Shown: positions 51,792 to 61,444, counted from the first letter of the stretch. The stretch is DNA of 64,000 bases from an uncultured Eubacteriales bacterium (GCA_900551325.1 URVM01000002.1:124001-188000); one strand, 5' to 3'. A program made the numbers and translations. Notes: generated by a model not told the origin, from the letters alone.

Positions 51792-54467
51792 TTAATCTTT
51801 ACTCTTTATTTTTTCTTCTTTTTCCTTGTTATCTTCCATGATCTCTTTCATTTTTTCTTTTGTCTCAGGAGATAGTGTATCCACTAAGAAATTACGTTCT
51901 ACAACTTGTCTTTCTTCATAGGCCTGCATCATTCTCTCATTGGCACTTTCTACTTCTTCTTTTAGCTCTCTAGCAGATAGTAGGGCACATCCTTTTCCTC
52001 TAATAATCATTTGTTCTAAGGCATCTGAAGTCGCTACAGTCATACGATACTTTCCATGATTATCATGTACAAACTTTTCGATGTAATGGTCTGCTGTTTG
52101 TGCTTCCTTCGTATGTACCATATAAATATTGTGGTACTTAATCATTTCTTCACGGTGACCTTCTACTCTATAGGCATCAAATACAGCTATAATTTCACAT
52201 CTTCGAATACCTTGATAATTACTTAGACATTCTAAAAGTTTAATTTTAGCACCATCCATATTATCTTGGGCAAGTTCCTTAAGGTCAGGCCAAGCAAAAA
52301 TAATATTATAACCATCTACAAGTAAATACTCTTTTTGGCTTTCTTTTGGTTTGCTTGTATAAGTAATAGGTCCATAATAATTTTCATTTGCCACCTTACG
52401 TTTTTTCCAAATTGACTTTTCACCTTGATTTGCATAGAAAGTTTTATTAATAATTTGATCAATCTCTTCTAAGCCAATCCACTTTTCTTCTACCAGTCCA
52501 TCAGTGGTCATTTCTAATTCTTGTCTATCTTCTTTTGCTGGCTGTAAGTAACTTTCAATATGCATATAATCTTTAACCAGGTCCCACTCTACTAAAAATC
52601 CTGCTCCGTGTGAACAAAATACAGAACCTGTTGGATTTTCTACATCTCGCTCTGAATCATAGCCTATAGCTTGAATGACTTCTTCTGCATTATGACATGG
52701 TTCATAGCCTTTTAAACTACAAAATAGCCTTCCCTCTCCCTTTGTATAGGCAATAACCTCTCTTTGATAATTTCTCATAGTAGCAACTGGTCCACTTCCA
52801 ACTAGAATAGCTCTATCCTCTTCATAGCCAGATATTTCACATGTTCCATACATTTTTTCAATATCAGTCATTGCACGACCTACAAGATTTTCAGGAAGCT
52901 CTAGGGTAAATGTATAATAAGGTTCTAACAATATTGATTCTGCTTGTTTTAAACCTTGGCGTACAGCACGGTAAGTGGCCTCTCTAAAGTCACCACCTTC
53001 AGTATGCTTTTTATGAGCACGTCCAGAAACAAGGGTAATCTTTAAATCTGTAATGGCGGAACCTGTTAAGACACCTTTGTGTTCCTTTTCTTTGAGATGT
53101 GTAAGCACCAGCCTTTGCCAGTTCTTTTCTAATAGATCTTCACTACATCCAAGTACAAATTCTAAACCACTTCCTAGCTCTCCTGGCTCTAACAATAGAT
53201 GAACTTCTGCATAATGGCGAAGTGGTTCAAAGTGTCCCACACCTTCTACAGTGTTCTTAATGGTCTCTTTATATACAATATTCCCTGAATCAAAGGTTAC
53301 ATCTATACCAAATCGACTAGCTATAAGACTTTGTAAAATCTCTATTTGTACCTCTCCCATAAGCTGTGCTTGAATTTCTTGTAAGGCTTCATTCCATACA
53401 ATATGAAGTTCTGGTTCTTCCTCTTCTATTTGACGGAGTTTAGGAAGCATAACTCTTGGATCACAGCCTTCAGGAAGAATAATTTGATAAGATAAGACAG
53501 GTTCTAAAATAGGCATATTTGAAGCCTTCTCTATTCCTAACCCTTCTCCTGGTCTAGTCATACTAAGACCTGTAACGGCACATATAGAACCTGCTTCTAT
53601 TTCTGCTACCGTCTCAAATTTCTGACCTGAATATATGCGAATTTGATTTACTTTCTCTTCCCAAGCTTCACCACTTAAAGTATCTTTTACTTTAAGCTTT
53701 CCACCAGTAAGTTTCATATAGGTGAGACGATTCCCTTGATCATCCCTAGCTATTTTAAATACTTTAGCACCAAAGTCTTCAGCATAATCAGGTATATGGG
53801 CATACTCCACGATGCCTTGCATAAAGCTTTCTACTCCATCTAGTTTAAGAGCTGAACCCCAAAAGCAAGGAAATACTTTACGTGACCTAATAGCTTTTGA
53901 AATCTGCGGAGTTTCAATACTTCCTGTTTCTAAATAATCCTCCATAAGACTTTCATCACACATAGCTAATTCATCATAAAAACTTTCGCTACTATCTTGG
54001 CTAAATTCAACACATCCATCATCTAAACGTTTCTTTAACTCCTCTAATAACTTCTCTTTATCCGTTCCTGACTGATCCATCTTATTTACAAATATAAAAA
54101 CTGGTATATGATACATTTTAAGTAAGCGCCATAATGTACTTGTATGTCCTTGTACACCATCTGCCCCACTTATAACTAAAATAGCATAATCTAGTACTTG
54201 AAGTGTACGTTCCATCTCTGCCGAAAAATCCACGTGACCTGGAGTGTCTAGTAGGGTAATCTTGGTATCTTCTATTTCTAACATAGCCTGTTTAGAGAAA
54301 ATAGTAATACCTCTTGCACGTTCAAGTTCATAGTTATCTAAATAAGCATCTTTATTGTCTACTCTTCCTAGCTTTCTAATCTTACCACTTAAATAAAGCA
54401 TACTTTCTGATAAGGTTGTCTTACCAGCATCTACGTGTGCTAATATGCCAATAACTAATTTTTTCAT
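51792..54467 (-). CDS. TetM-like ribosomal-protection GTPase fused to a Rae1/YacP NYN nuclease domain
   Basis: The protein has 891 residues from the ATG at 54467; a GTG seven codons upstream (54488) has no ribosome binding site. The EF-G/TetM part (about 1-640) has G1 AHVDAGKTT, G2 RGITIF, G3 DTPGH and G4 NKMD, then domains II-V ending near FLVEWDLVKDYM. The C-terminal part (about 713-845) is a YacP-type NYN domain: LLVDGYNIIFAWPDL, VFDAYRV, TKEAQTADHYIE and VATSDALEQMII. Rae1 (YacP) is a ribosome-associated endoribonuclease that cuts mRNA in the A site. TetM-like GTPases bind the same place. The gene ends in a lysine-rich tail. Tetracycline resistance is not shown. Confidence 0.9.
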   Translation of the reverse strand: MKKLVIGILAHVDAGKTTLSESMLYLSGKIRKLGRVDNKDAYLDNYELERARGITIFSKQAMLEIEDTKITLLDTPGHVDFSAEMERTLQVLDYAILVISGADGVQGHTSTLWRLLKMYHIPVFIFVNKMDQSGTDKEKLLEELKKRLDDGCVEFSQDSSESFYDELAMCDESLMEDYLETGSIETPQISKAIRSRKVFPCFWGSALKLDGVESFMQGIVEYAHIPDYAEDFGAKVFKIARDDQGNRLTYMKLTGGKLKVKDTLSGEAWEEKVNQIRIYSGQKFETVAEIEAGSICAVTGLSMTRPGEGLGIEKASNMPILEPVLSYQIILPEGCDPRVMLPKLRQIEEEEPELHIVWNEALQEIQAQLMGEVQIEILQSLIASRFGIDVTFDSGNIVYKETIKNTVEGVGHFEPLRHYAEVHLLLEPGELGSGLEFVLGCSEDLLEKNWQRLVLTHLKEKEHKGVLTGSAITDLKITLVSGRAHKKHTEGGDFREATYRAVRQGLKQAESILLEPYYTFTLELPENLVGRAMTDIEKMYGTCEISGYEEDRAILVGSGPVATMRNYQREVIAYTKGEGRLFCSLKGYEPCHNAEEVIQAIGYDSERDVENPTGSVFCSHGAGFLVEWDLVKDYMHIESYLQPAKEDRQELEMTTDGLVEEKWIGLEEIDQIINKTFYANQGEKSIWKKRKVANENYYGPITYTSKPKESQKEYLLVDGYNIIFAWPDLKELAQDNMDGAKIKLLECLSNYQGIRRCEIIAVFDAYRVEGHREEMIKYHNIYMVHTKEAQTADHYIEKFVHDNHGKYRMTVATSDALEQMIIRGKGCALLSARELKEEVESANERMMQAYEERQVVERNFLVDTLSPETKEKMKEIMEDNKEKEEKIKSKD

Positions 54468-54626
54468 ACGCTCTTTCAAATCCTTCACTTTTGTTGTCTA
54501 TTTCTTTTAATTTAAGAAACTTATTCCAATCTCATTTTCTCTTATTCTTATCATACCAGTTCATCTTCAATCTGACAAATTTCTTCTTTCTATTCTTTGT
54601 AAAATAAGAATAAATTACTCAATTTA

Positions 54627-54660
54627 AAAAGACCTAGGAATTTAAACTTCCTAAGTCTTA
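54627..54660 (-). terminator. Intrinsic terminator after the DUF1905 gene
   Basis: AAGACTTAGGAA and TTCCTAGGTCTTTTT on the minus strand pair with one G-U and a T tract. It lies 12 bp after the DUF1905 stop. Confidence 0.75.
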
Positions 54661-54672
54661 AACCATTTATTT

Positions 54673-54936
54673 TTATCTTTCTTTAAGTGTTACATGTATC
54701 CTATCACCAGGTTGTTTACCTATTTGTTCTCTTATATCTTTTCTAATACCTATAATATGGCAAGGCGTCTTCATCCTTACAAGGCTTCCTTCATAGGCTA
54801 CCCCGTCAAAAGTTGCATAAACAGGTACGCGTCCTTTTCCAAACTCAGCTTTTACATCAAAAGGAATTTCAACATATGCACCATTTATATCTGGTACTTT
54901 TTTTATTTCAGCGTCAAATTCATATATTTTACTCAC
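54673..54936 (-). CDS. DUF1905 domain protein
   Basis: This 87-residue protein is a single DUF1905 domain. It opens YEFDAEIKKVPDINGAYVEIPFDVKAEFGKGRVPVYATFDGVAYEGSL, with the typical GSLVRM and GIRKDIREQIGKQPGD ending. The fold is a small beta-barrel; no function is established. It is transcribed alone. Confidence 0.85.
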   Translation of the reverse strand: MSKIYEFDAEIKKVPDINGAYVEIPFDVKAEFGKGRVPVYATFDGVAYEGSLVRMKTPCHIIGIRKDIREQIGKQPGDRIHVTLKER

Positions 54937-55086
54937 AATTACTCCTCCATAGTTTATAAATCATCATATTGTTTTATATTCTTATTAGTCTATATCCTTA
55001 TACTTTTAAGTCTTATAAATATACTCCATCTCTTATACTTCTCGCACAATTATATTATATAACTATGTACACAAAGTGTAGACACA

Positions 55087-55131
55087 GAAAAAGGCCACTA
55101 ACTTATATCTTTAAAGTTGTGGCCTTTTATT
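55087..55131 (-). terminator. Terminator after the siderophore operon
   Basis: AAAAGGCCACTAACTT pairs with AAGTTGTGGCCTTTT, with T on the minus side, 34 bp past the MFS stop. One G-T pair lies within the stem. Confidence 0.8.
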
Positions 55132-55164
55132 TGAATAGATCTTCTATAATACCTTTAGCCCTTA

Positions 55165-56418
55165 TTAGGCATCCTCTTTAATTTGGAGTACATTCCATCT
55201 TACCAATAAGGTTACACCTAATACACATGCTGCTGCAATATAAATAATCCAATCCATATGTGTTGCAAATACATCAATAAGTCCCCCAAAGAGAATTTGC
55301 CCTAGAGGAATACATAAAGTAGCAAAAGCTGAACCAAAGGCTAAAATCTTACCTAATAGTGTACTTTCAGCTGCTTGATATAAGTAAGATGCAGAAAGTA
55401 CATTAGCAATACCTAATACACCCATAATAACCATTCCAAATACAGTAAAGAGAATCCCACTTACTATACCCGTACCTTTACCCATTTGGAACACTCCTAC
55501 TACTATACCCATACCTAACATAGAAAAAGATGTGAGATATAATAAGCGGTATATTCGTTTAATGTGAAATCCCTTTGGCTTCCATGCAATAATTGCTCCA
55601 CCTAAAATCATACCTAAAGCAATCATCCCTTCCATGATGCCATAAACTTGAGAAGATAATCCAAAGGTTACTTTAATAAGATATGGTGTTGCTACACTAA
55701 ATACAGGCACTAAAAATAAATTATAAAAACCTGAAAAGAGAAGCATACGGAAAATAATAGGATTTTTATATCTTAAGTAGTGATAACTTTCCTTCATATC
55801 CTCTATAAATACGCGAGTAAATGATGATACTTTCTCATTTTTTGTATGTGGAATTTTTAAAAAGCATTCCATAAGTGCAGATACCAAGAAACTCACCATA
55901 TTAATGATTACAACTCCAGTAATTCCGAATAATCCATATAACATCCCAGCTAAAATAGGACCTAAGAAATTACTAAGTGAAGCTACTTGTTGAATCAACG
56001 CATTTGCACGTACTAATTGTTTCTCATGGACAAGAATGGGAATACATGTATTGACTACAGGCTGATAAATGGTAGAAATGGCTGATAGAAGTACCATAAC
56101 TGCAGCTATAATCACAATATGATCTCTCCCTTGTAAGACTACACCTACATAAGTTACTAACAGTAAGCCACTGATTATATCTAATCCAATCATGAGCTTC
56201 TTCTTATCGCCTCGGTCTGCTAAAATTCCCGCAATAGGGGAAATTAAAACAATAGGAATCATAGAAATAGCAAGTATAGATGCAAATATACTTGCCGATC
56301 CTGTTAAATCAAGTAAGTACAAAGATAAAGCGAATCTTTGTATAGAGCTTCCAAATAAAGACATAATCTGTCCAATTAGAAGTATATTAAAATTTTTATC
56401 GTATAATTTGTTTGGCAT
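55165..56418 (-). CDS. MFS transporter at the end of the siderophore uptake operon
   Basis: This 417-residue protein has about twelve helices. It opens NFNILLIGQIMSLFGSSIQRFALSLYLL and carries the MFS loop ADRGDKKKLMIG, as in MefA/EntS-type exporters. It starts 4 bp after the ATP-binding gene, so it is co-transcribed with iron uptake. It may export a siderophore or remove its iron-free form after uptake. No siderophore synthesis genes are in the window, so drug export remains possible. Confidence 0.8.
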   Translation of the reverse strand: MPNKLYDKNFNILLIGQIMSLFGSSIQRFALSLYLLDLTGSASIFASILAISMIPIVLISPIAGILADRGDKKKLMIGLDIISGLLLVTYVGVVLQGRDHIVIIAAVMVLLSAISTIYQPVVNTCIPILVHEKQLVRANALIQQVASLSNFLGPILAGMLYGLFGITGVVIINMVSFLVSALMECFLKIPHTKNEKVSSFTRVFIEDMKESYHYLRYKNPIIFRMLLFSGFYNLFLVPVFSVATPYLIKVTFGLSSQVYGIMEGMIALGMILGGAIIAWKPKGFHIKRIYRLLYLTSFSMLGMGIVVGVFQMGKGTGIVSGILFTVFGMVIMGVLGIANVLSASYLYQAAESTLLGKILAFGSAFATLCIPLGQILFGGLIDVFATHMDWIIYIAAACVLGVTLLVRWNVLQIKEDA

Positions 56419-56422
56419 ATGC

Positions 56423-57226
56423 CTACCTTTCTTTTACACGTTCCTTATCAATGCTAAAATCTACACAAATTGGATACTGGTTATTTTCGTCAAGTTGTAA
56501 TTTTGCTTCTATACCATAGATGGTACGAAGATTTTCTGTTGTAATCACATCTAGTGGCTTACCACTAAATACAACTTCACCTTTTTTCATTCCAATTAAA
56601 TAATCTGCAAATTTGGTCGCATTATTCAGTTCGTGTAGTACCATAACAATGGTACGGTTTTGTTCTTTGTTTAATTTTTGTAGTAATAATAAAATCTCTA
56701 ATTGATGGGCCATATCTAAATATGTAGTTGGCTCATCTAGTACAAGAATTTCTGTTTCTTGCGCAAGTGCCATAGCGATCCAAGCACGTTGTCTTTGTCC
56801 ACCTGATAAGCTATCTACAGGCCTGTTGGCAAAGTCTATAATACCTGTTACTTCCATAGCCCAATTTACTTTTTCTATATCTTCTTCTTTTAGTCCACCG
56901 AGTGCACTTTGATAAGGAAATCTTCCATAAGAAACTAATTCTTTTACTAAAAGGCCTGAAGGAACAACTGGGCTTTGTGGGAGTACAGCCATTTTTTTTG
57001 CAATATCTTTAGGTGCCTGTTCTTTAATACTGACACCATTTAGTTTGATTTCACCTTTTTTAGGCGTAATGATTCGTGCCACAGTTTTTAGGAGTGTAGA
57101 TTTACCACATCCATTAGAACCGATAATCATTGTGATCTTTCCTTTAGGAATTTCTATATTCATATTTTTTATAATATATTTATCTTCATAGGCCACATCT
57201 AGGTCTGTTACTTTAATTGCTTCCAT
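56423..57226 (-). CDS. Iron-siderophore ABC transporter ATP-binding protein (FecE/FhuC type)
   Basis: The protein has 267 residues from the ATG at 57226, after GTGGAGG. The longer frame starts at the GTG (57238) within that site. Walker A is GSNGCGKST, the signature LSGGQRQR, Walker B EILVLDEPTTYLD, and the switch His is in VLHELNNATKF. It drives siderophore import with the two FecCD permeases upstream. Confidence 0.93.
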   Translation of the reverse strand: MEAIKVTDLDVAYEDKYIIKNMNIEIPKGKITMIIGSNGCGKSTLLKTVARIITPKKGEIKLNGVSIKEQAPKDIAKKMAVLPQSPVVPSGLLVKELVSYGRFPYQSALGGLKEEDIEKVNWAMEVTGIIDFANRPVDSLSGGQRQRAWIAMALAQETEILVLDEPTTYLDMAHQLEILLLLQKLNKEQNRTIVMVLHELNNATKFADYLIGMKKGEVVFSGKPLDVITTENLRTIYGIEAKLQLDENNQYPICVDFSIDKERVKER

Positions 57227-57242
57227 TTGTTCCTCCACATTT

Positions 57243-58244
57243 TTATTCTTTCATCATTAAGTAAATGAAATAAGGTACACCTATTATAGCTATTGTAATT
57301 CCTACTGGAATTTCAATAGGTGAGAATAAATTTTTTGACATACTATCTGCTAGTATAATAATGACACAGTTAATAAGTGCTGCAACTGGTATTTGTCTTT
57401 TATGAACAGGTCCTACAAGTCTTTTTGCAATATGTGGACCTAATAAGCCTAAAAAGGCTATGTTTCCTGCTACAGATGTTGCAAGACCAGCTAAGGCTAT
57501 GGCATAGAAAAATAAGATCTTTCTTTCTTTTTCTACGCACACACCAAGGCCTGTTGCAATTTCATCTCCTAGATTAAGTACATCTAGTTTTTTCATTTTC
57601 CAAATATTTAATCCTAAGAATAGAGCTACAAGAGGTGTAATTAAGAAAAAGAATTCCCATTTACTTCCCCATAAGCTTCCACTAATCCAAGTAAGCACTT
57701 GGTTATAATCACCTTTTGACATATTGAGTTGATATAAAGAAATCACTGCATTGATTCCAACATTTACACCAATCCCTGTCAAAATAAGACGACTAGGTGA
57801 AACACCTTTTTTATAACTCAAACGGTAAATAAGTCCACCACTTAGTAAGGCACCTATAATGGCTACTATAGGCATAACCAATAGTGTTAAGTCACCTATC
57901 TTATCATAATAAGTCGATTGTCCATAAGATATTAAAAGCACTACCCCTATAGCCGCACCAGCATTAATCCCAATCATTCCTGGTTCTGCCAGTTCATTTT
58001 TTGTAATGCTTTGTAATATACAACCTGATACAGATAAACAAATAGCTACTATAATAGCTATCATAATACGTGGCAAACGAATATCCCAAATGGTTACTGA
58101 TTGAAGAGGTGTCCCTCCTCCAAATAATGTTTTAATAATATCTTCTATTGCTATCGTATTACTTCCCCAACTAATGGCTAAGAAAAAGACAGCTATAAAT
58201 AAAATACTTATAATACTACTTACAACGACTAAACGTTTTTTCAT
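57243..58244 (-). CDS. Iron-siderophore ABC transporter permease (FecCD family), second
   Basis: This 333-residue protein has about nine to ten helices. The FecCD signatures are RLPRIMIAIIVAICLSVSGCILQSITKNELAEPGMIGINAGAA (inner segment PGMIGINAGAA) and VAGNIAFLGLLGPHIAKRLVGPVH, the coupling loop that contacts the ATPase. It starts 1 bp after the stop of the first permease gene. It forms a heterodimer channel with that protein. Confidence 0.93.
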   Translation of the reverse strand: MKKRLVVVSSIISILFIAVFFLAISWGSNTIAIEDIIKTLFGGGTPLQSVTIWDIRLPRIMIAIIVAICLSVSGCILQSITKNELAEPGMIGINAGAAIGVVLLISYGQSTYYDKIGDLTLLVMPIVAIIGALLSGGLIYRLSYKKGVSPSRLILTGIGVNVGINAVISLYQLNMSKGDYNQVLTWISGSLWGSKWEFFFLITPLVALFLGLNIWKMKKLDVLNLGDEIATGLGVCVEKERKILFFYAIALAGLATSVAGNIAFLGLLGPHIAKRLVGPVHKRQIPVAALINCVIIILADSMSKNLFSPIEIPVGITIAIIGVPYFIYLMMKE

Positions 58245-58245
58245 T

Positions 58246-59226
58246 TTAGCTCTCCTTTCTTACCATCCATATAAAGAGTGGCACACCCACTAAAGAAGTA
58301 AAGAGTCCAATGGGTGTTTCATAAGGCTGATTGACAAGTCTTGCAAGTACATCGGCCCAAATGACTAAAGTTGCTCCGCATAAGAAAGAAACGGGCATAA
58401 TAATACGATAATCTTGACCTGTAATCTTTCTTACAATATGTGGTACGATTAAACCTACAAAAGCAATATTTCCTGCTACGGCTACACATACTGCACACAT
58501 GGGAATAATAAGAAGTAAAGTATACATACGGATTTTAACTGGATTTTCTCCAAGTCCTATACATACATCTTCACCTAGGTTAATAATATTAATCTTTGGT
58601 GCTAAAAATAGTGCAAGGATAGTTGTAATACCTCCAACGATAAACACTAACTTAACACTTTCCCATGTAACTGCTCTAAATCCACCTGAAATCCAAAATG
58701 CTAAATCTTGAGATCTATTAGTCAGTAATGCAATAATAGTAGCCATTGAAATAAAGAAAGTGCTTAGTGCCGTTCCTGCAAGTAAGAGTCTTGAAATATT
58801 CATGTTTCTTGCACTCTTCATACTAAAGCCAAGTACTAAAAGTCCACTTACCATAGCACCTATAAAAGCTGCTACTGTGTTCCCAAATAGACCATATAAA
58901 GATGAGCTTGCACCTACTAAGGCAATAGCAAAAGTAGCCCCTTGAGTAACACCCATTAAAGATGGCTCTGCTACAGGATTTCTTGTAACACCTTGCATCA
59001 TGGCACCGGTAATACCAAGAATACCGCCTACTAAGGCGGTACTCATGACTCTAGGGATGCGCACATCACGGACTAATTGCATATCTAAAACATCTTCATA
59101 GTGAAAGATACTATCCCATACAGTTTGTAGGGGAATACTCTTTGCACCTGCACAAATTGCAATAACTAGCCCTATTACTGCAACTATGCTACATCCTATT
59201 ACGAGAAAAAAAGTCTTCTTATTCAT
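58246..59226 (-). CDS. Iron-siderophore ABC transporter permease (FecCD family), first
   Basis: The protein has 326 residues from an ATG at 59226 that overlaps the stop of the binding-protein gene (8 bp). A TTG-started frame at 59238 lies inside that gene and is rejected. FecCD motifs: RIPRVMSTALVGGILGITGAMMQG, NPVAEPSLMGVTQGA and VAGNIAFVGLIVPHIVRK. It is similar to, but distinct from, the following permease. Confidence 0.92.
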   Translation of the reverse strand: MNKKTFFLVIGCSIVAVIGLVIAICAGAKSIPLQTVWDSIFHYEDVLDMQLVRDVRIPRVMSTALVGGILGITGAMMQGVTRNPVAEPSLMGVTQGATFAIALVGASSSLYGLFGNTVAAFIGAMVSGLLVLGFSMKSARNMNISRLLLAGTALSTFFISMATIIALLTNRSQDLAFWISGGFRAVTWESVKLVFIVGGITTILALFLAPKINIINLGEDVCIGLGENPVKIRMYTLLLIIPMCAVCVAVAGNIAFVGLIVPHIVRKITGQDYRIIMPVSFLCGATLVIWADVLARLVNQPYETPIGLFTSLVGVPLFIWMVRKES

Positions 59227-60175
59227 TTGTACCTGCAAGTAAAGATTCTACTTCTTCTACAAATGCTAATCTTCCAATTGGGCTATAACCTTGGTTGAAA
59301 TATGGGCTGGCTGGTAAGATTACAACGTTGCCATTTTTAACTGCTTCCATACCATTCCAAATACTGCTTTCAGTGAGCTGTGCTAAATCTGCATCTGTTC
59401 CAATAGCAAATATATAATCTGCATCAATTTCTGCTAAACCTTCGAAAGTTACAACTGGTAAGCTAATATTTTCTTGTTGTGGCATACCAGTTGGTTTATT
59501 AAGTCCCATATCATCATAGAAAATAGTTCCAAGACCAGCACCATCAAAGATGAATAAACTTCCGCTACTTGCTAAGAATGATAAATAAGATTGATCCGCT
59601 CCATAAGTCTCTTTAATTCTTTCTCCTACTTCTTTAGCTTTTGCTGAGTAATTATTAATCCACTCAGTTGCTTTTTCTTCTTCACCAAAAACTTTAGCTA
59701 CATGCATAAAGTCTTCTTTCCAATCCATTTGTTTCATTTCTACCATAACAACTGGCGCAACTTTGGATAATTGATCATACATCTTTTCTTGTACAGTTGA
59801 GATAACGATTAAGTCTGGATTAAGACCAATAATAGCTTCAACATCCATTTCAGCTAACATGCTATAGCCTAAAATTTGGGCATGTCCAAGTACATCTTCT
59901 AAATAACTTGGGAATTTAGTGTAATCATAGCCATCACTATTTGCAGTACCAATCACATCGTAACCTAAAATAGATAAGATATCACTTGCACCACTAATAT
60001 CTACAATACGTTCTGGATGAGCTGGAATTTCTACCTCTCCTTTTACATCTGTTACGATACGTGTTTCTTTTTGTGTTTCAGTACTTTGTCCTTCATTTGC
60101 AGTATTACTTCCACAGCCTACAAAAGCAAATGCTAAGATGAAAATACTCATTATTAATAAAATATGTTTTTTCAT
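59219..60175 (-). CDS. Iron-siderophore ABC transporter substrate-binding lipoprotein
   Basis: This 318-residue lipoprotein has a lipobox Cys at residue 21 (FAFVGC). The mature part is a class III binding protein (FecB/FhuD type): VKGEVEIPAHPERIVDISG, LGYDVIGTANSDGYDY, DLIVISTVQEKMYDQL and YFNQGYSPIGRLAFVEEVESLL. It captures ferric siderophore or heme outside the membrane. First gene of a five-gene operon (binding protein, two permeases, ATPase, MFS). A TTGTCT-N18-TATAAT promoter and a dyad lie upstream. Confidence 0.92.
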   Translation of the reverse strand: MKKHILLIMSIFILAFAFVGCGSNTANEGQSTETQKETRIVTDVKGEVEIPAHPERIVDISGASDILSILGYDVIGTANSDGYDYTKFPSYLEDVLGHAQILGYSMLAEMDVEAIIGLNPDLIVISTVQEKMYDQLSKVAPVVMVEMKQMDWKEDFMHVAKVFGEEEKATEWINNYSAKAKEVGERIKETYGADQSYLSFLASSGSLFIFDGAGLGTIFYDDMGLNKPTGMPQQENISLPVVTFEGLAEIDADYIFAIGTDADLAQLTESSIWNGMEAVKNGNVVILPASPYFNQGYSPIGRLAFVEEVESLLAGTNE

Positions 60176-60219
60176 TTCTTTCTCCTTTATTTTCTTATGT
60201 GCTTTACGAACTCATTCAA

Positions 60220-60235
60220 GTTAGCCTCGGCTAAC
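60220..60235 (-). promoter_or_regulatory. Palindromic operator of the siderophore operon
   Basis: GTTAGCC-TC-GGCTAAC is a perfect 7+2+7 palindrome. It lies just downstream of the start site predicted from TATAAT at 60247-60252. The half-site resembles DtxR/IdeR-type iron boxes (TTAG...CTAA) more than Fur boxes. The divergent AraC regulator is another possible binder. Confidence 0.55.
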
Positions 60236-60246
60236 ATCTAAGTTGG

Positions 60247-60276
60247 ATTATAACTATCTTTAATCTTTTTAGACAA
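60247..60276 (-). promoter_or_regulatory. Promoter of the siderophore operon
   Basis: On the minus strand TTGTCT (60276-60271), an 18-base spacer, and TATAAT (60252-60247). It lies about 72 bp upstream of the binding-protein start. Confidence 0.65.
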
Positions 60277-60327
60277 GCTTTTCACCTTTTTTAATTATTT
60301 TTTCATCTTATTCCATTATTATATCTC

Positions 60328-60356
60328 TTGATTTATAAGATAGGATAATCTATACT
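60328..60356 (+). promoter_or_regulatory. Promoter of the AraC regulator
   Basis: TTGATT (60328-60333), a 17-base spacer, and TATACT (60351-60356), about 31 bp before the ATG. Confidence 0.55.
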
Positions 60357-60387
60357 TACTTATATTTTTTCAAATGGAGAAAATACT

Positions 60388-61401
60388 ATGCATAAAATCG
60401 TAGAATCATCAAAGGCCTTTCGTGAGGCTGTTTTAGAGGAATTATCCTTTCTTCCTCATAAACAAGAATTTTGTACTGTCTATAAAGATCCTAATCATTC
60501 TGAAAATGGTTACTTTCTTTTTTATGAACGTGAAGGCTATTATTCCTTTGGTATAGCTGACTATACTGTACCTCGTCCTTTTAAATTAAACTTTGATAAT
60601 CCGGAGCACCTTATACGCTTTGGTACTGTCTATCAAGGTACAACCAACTTTAAACTTGAGAATCAACCTGTTTCCTCCTTTACACCTTCTTCCTTCTTTG
60701 TTATCGAAAAAGGAATTAAAGGCACTCAAGCATGGACACAGGGTGGACATTTCCACGGAGCCGAATTTACCATACATGAAGCCTATTTTACAGATATTAT
60801 AAAAAGTAATTTAAACTCACATTTTGATTTAGATAAATTCAAACAAAATTTTACTTACCGTTATCTACCTCTAGATGTGATTAATATTTTGAAAAACATG
60901 CAAGTACTTGCTACACAAAATGCTTTAAGTCCCCTCTACTTAGAAGGTTATCTCTTACAATGTATAGCTATACTTAATCAAATAGTAGAAACATCTCCTG
61001 ATAATACTTTTACAAAGCAAATTTATCATGGCAAAGTTAAAATAGGAAATAATAAATATCTTCATTTACGCAGCGAAGATATACGCGCTATTCAAAAGGC
61101 ACACTCTATTCTTACCGAAAACATTCAATCACCACCTACAATTGAACGATTAAGTGAAATGGTCTTTTTAAATCCTCAAAAATTAAAAGCTGGCTTTTCC
61201 CATTACTATCACTTATCTATCGGCCAGTTTATTACAACTACCCGCATGTCTCTTGCTACTAATCTACTTTGTACAACTGACGAAAGCATTGGTGAAATTG
61301 CAAAACAAGTGGGCTATCCTTATACAAGTAATTTTATTAAAATGTTTAAACAAACTTATGGCTGTACACCTCTTGAATACCGTCATAATAGTAGAGAATA
61401 A
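60388..61401 (+). CDS. AraC-family transcriptional regulator, siderophore operon
   Basis: This 337-residue protein has a N-terminal cupin-like sensing domain (about 10-230). The C-terminal AraC DNA-binding domain (about 235-335) has two helix-turn-helix motifs, TIERLSEMVFLNPQKLKAGFSHYY and SIGEIAKQVGYPYTSNFIKMFKQTYG, then the closing PLEYR. It resembles PchR/YbtA-type activators that sense iron-siderophores. It is divergent from the siderophore uptake operon, so it probably activates it when the siderophore is present. ATG behind TGGAG. Confidence 0.88.
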   Translation: MHKIVESSKAFREAVLEELSFLPHKQEFCTVYKDPNHSENGYFLFYEREGYYSFGIADYTVPRPFKLNFDNPEHLIRFGTVYQGTTNFKLENQPVSSFTPSSFFVIEKGIKGTQAWTQGGHFHGAEFTIHEAYFTDIIKSNLNSHFDLDKFKQNFTYRYLPLDVINILKNMQVLATQNALSPLYLEGYLLQCIAILNQIVETSPDNTFTKQIYHGKVKIGNNKYLHLRSEDIRAIQKAHSILTENIQSPPTIERLSEMVFLNPQKLKAGFSHYYHLSIGQFITTTRMSLATNLLCTTDESIGEIAKQVGYPYTSNFIKMFKQTYGCTPLEYRHNSRE

Positions 61402-61444
61402 AATATTGCCTTTGTTAGTCTTCTTAGATACTAGGAAAAGCTAA

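Noticed and set aside
54694..55062. A 122-codon plus-strand open frame between the DUF1905 and MFS genes
   Set aside because: Its product is dominated by Tyr, Phe, Ile and Ser as expected from AT-rich non-coding DNA, and it is antisense to the DUF1905 gene.
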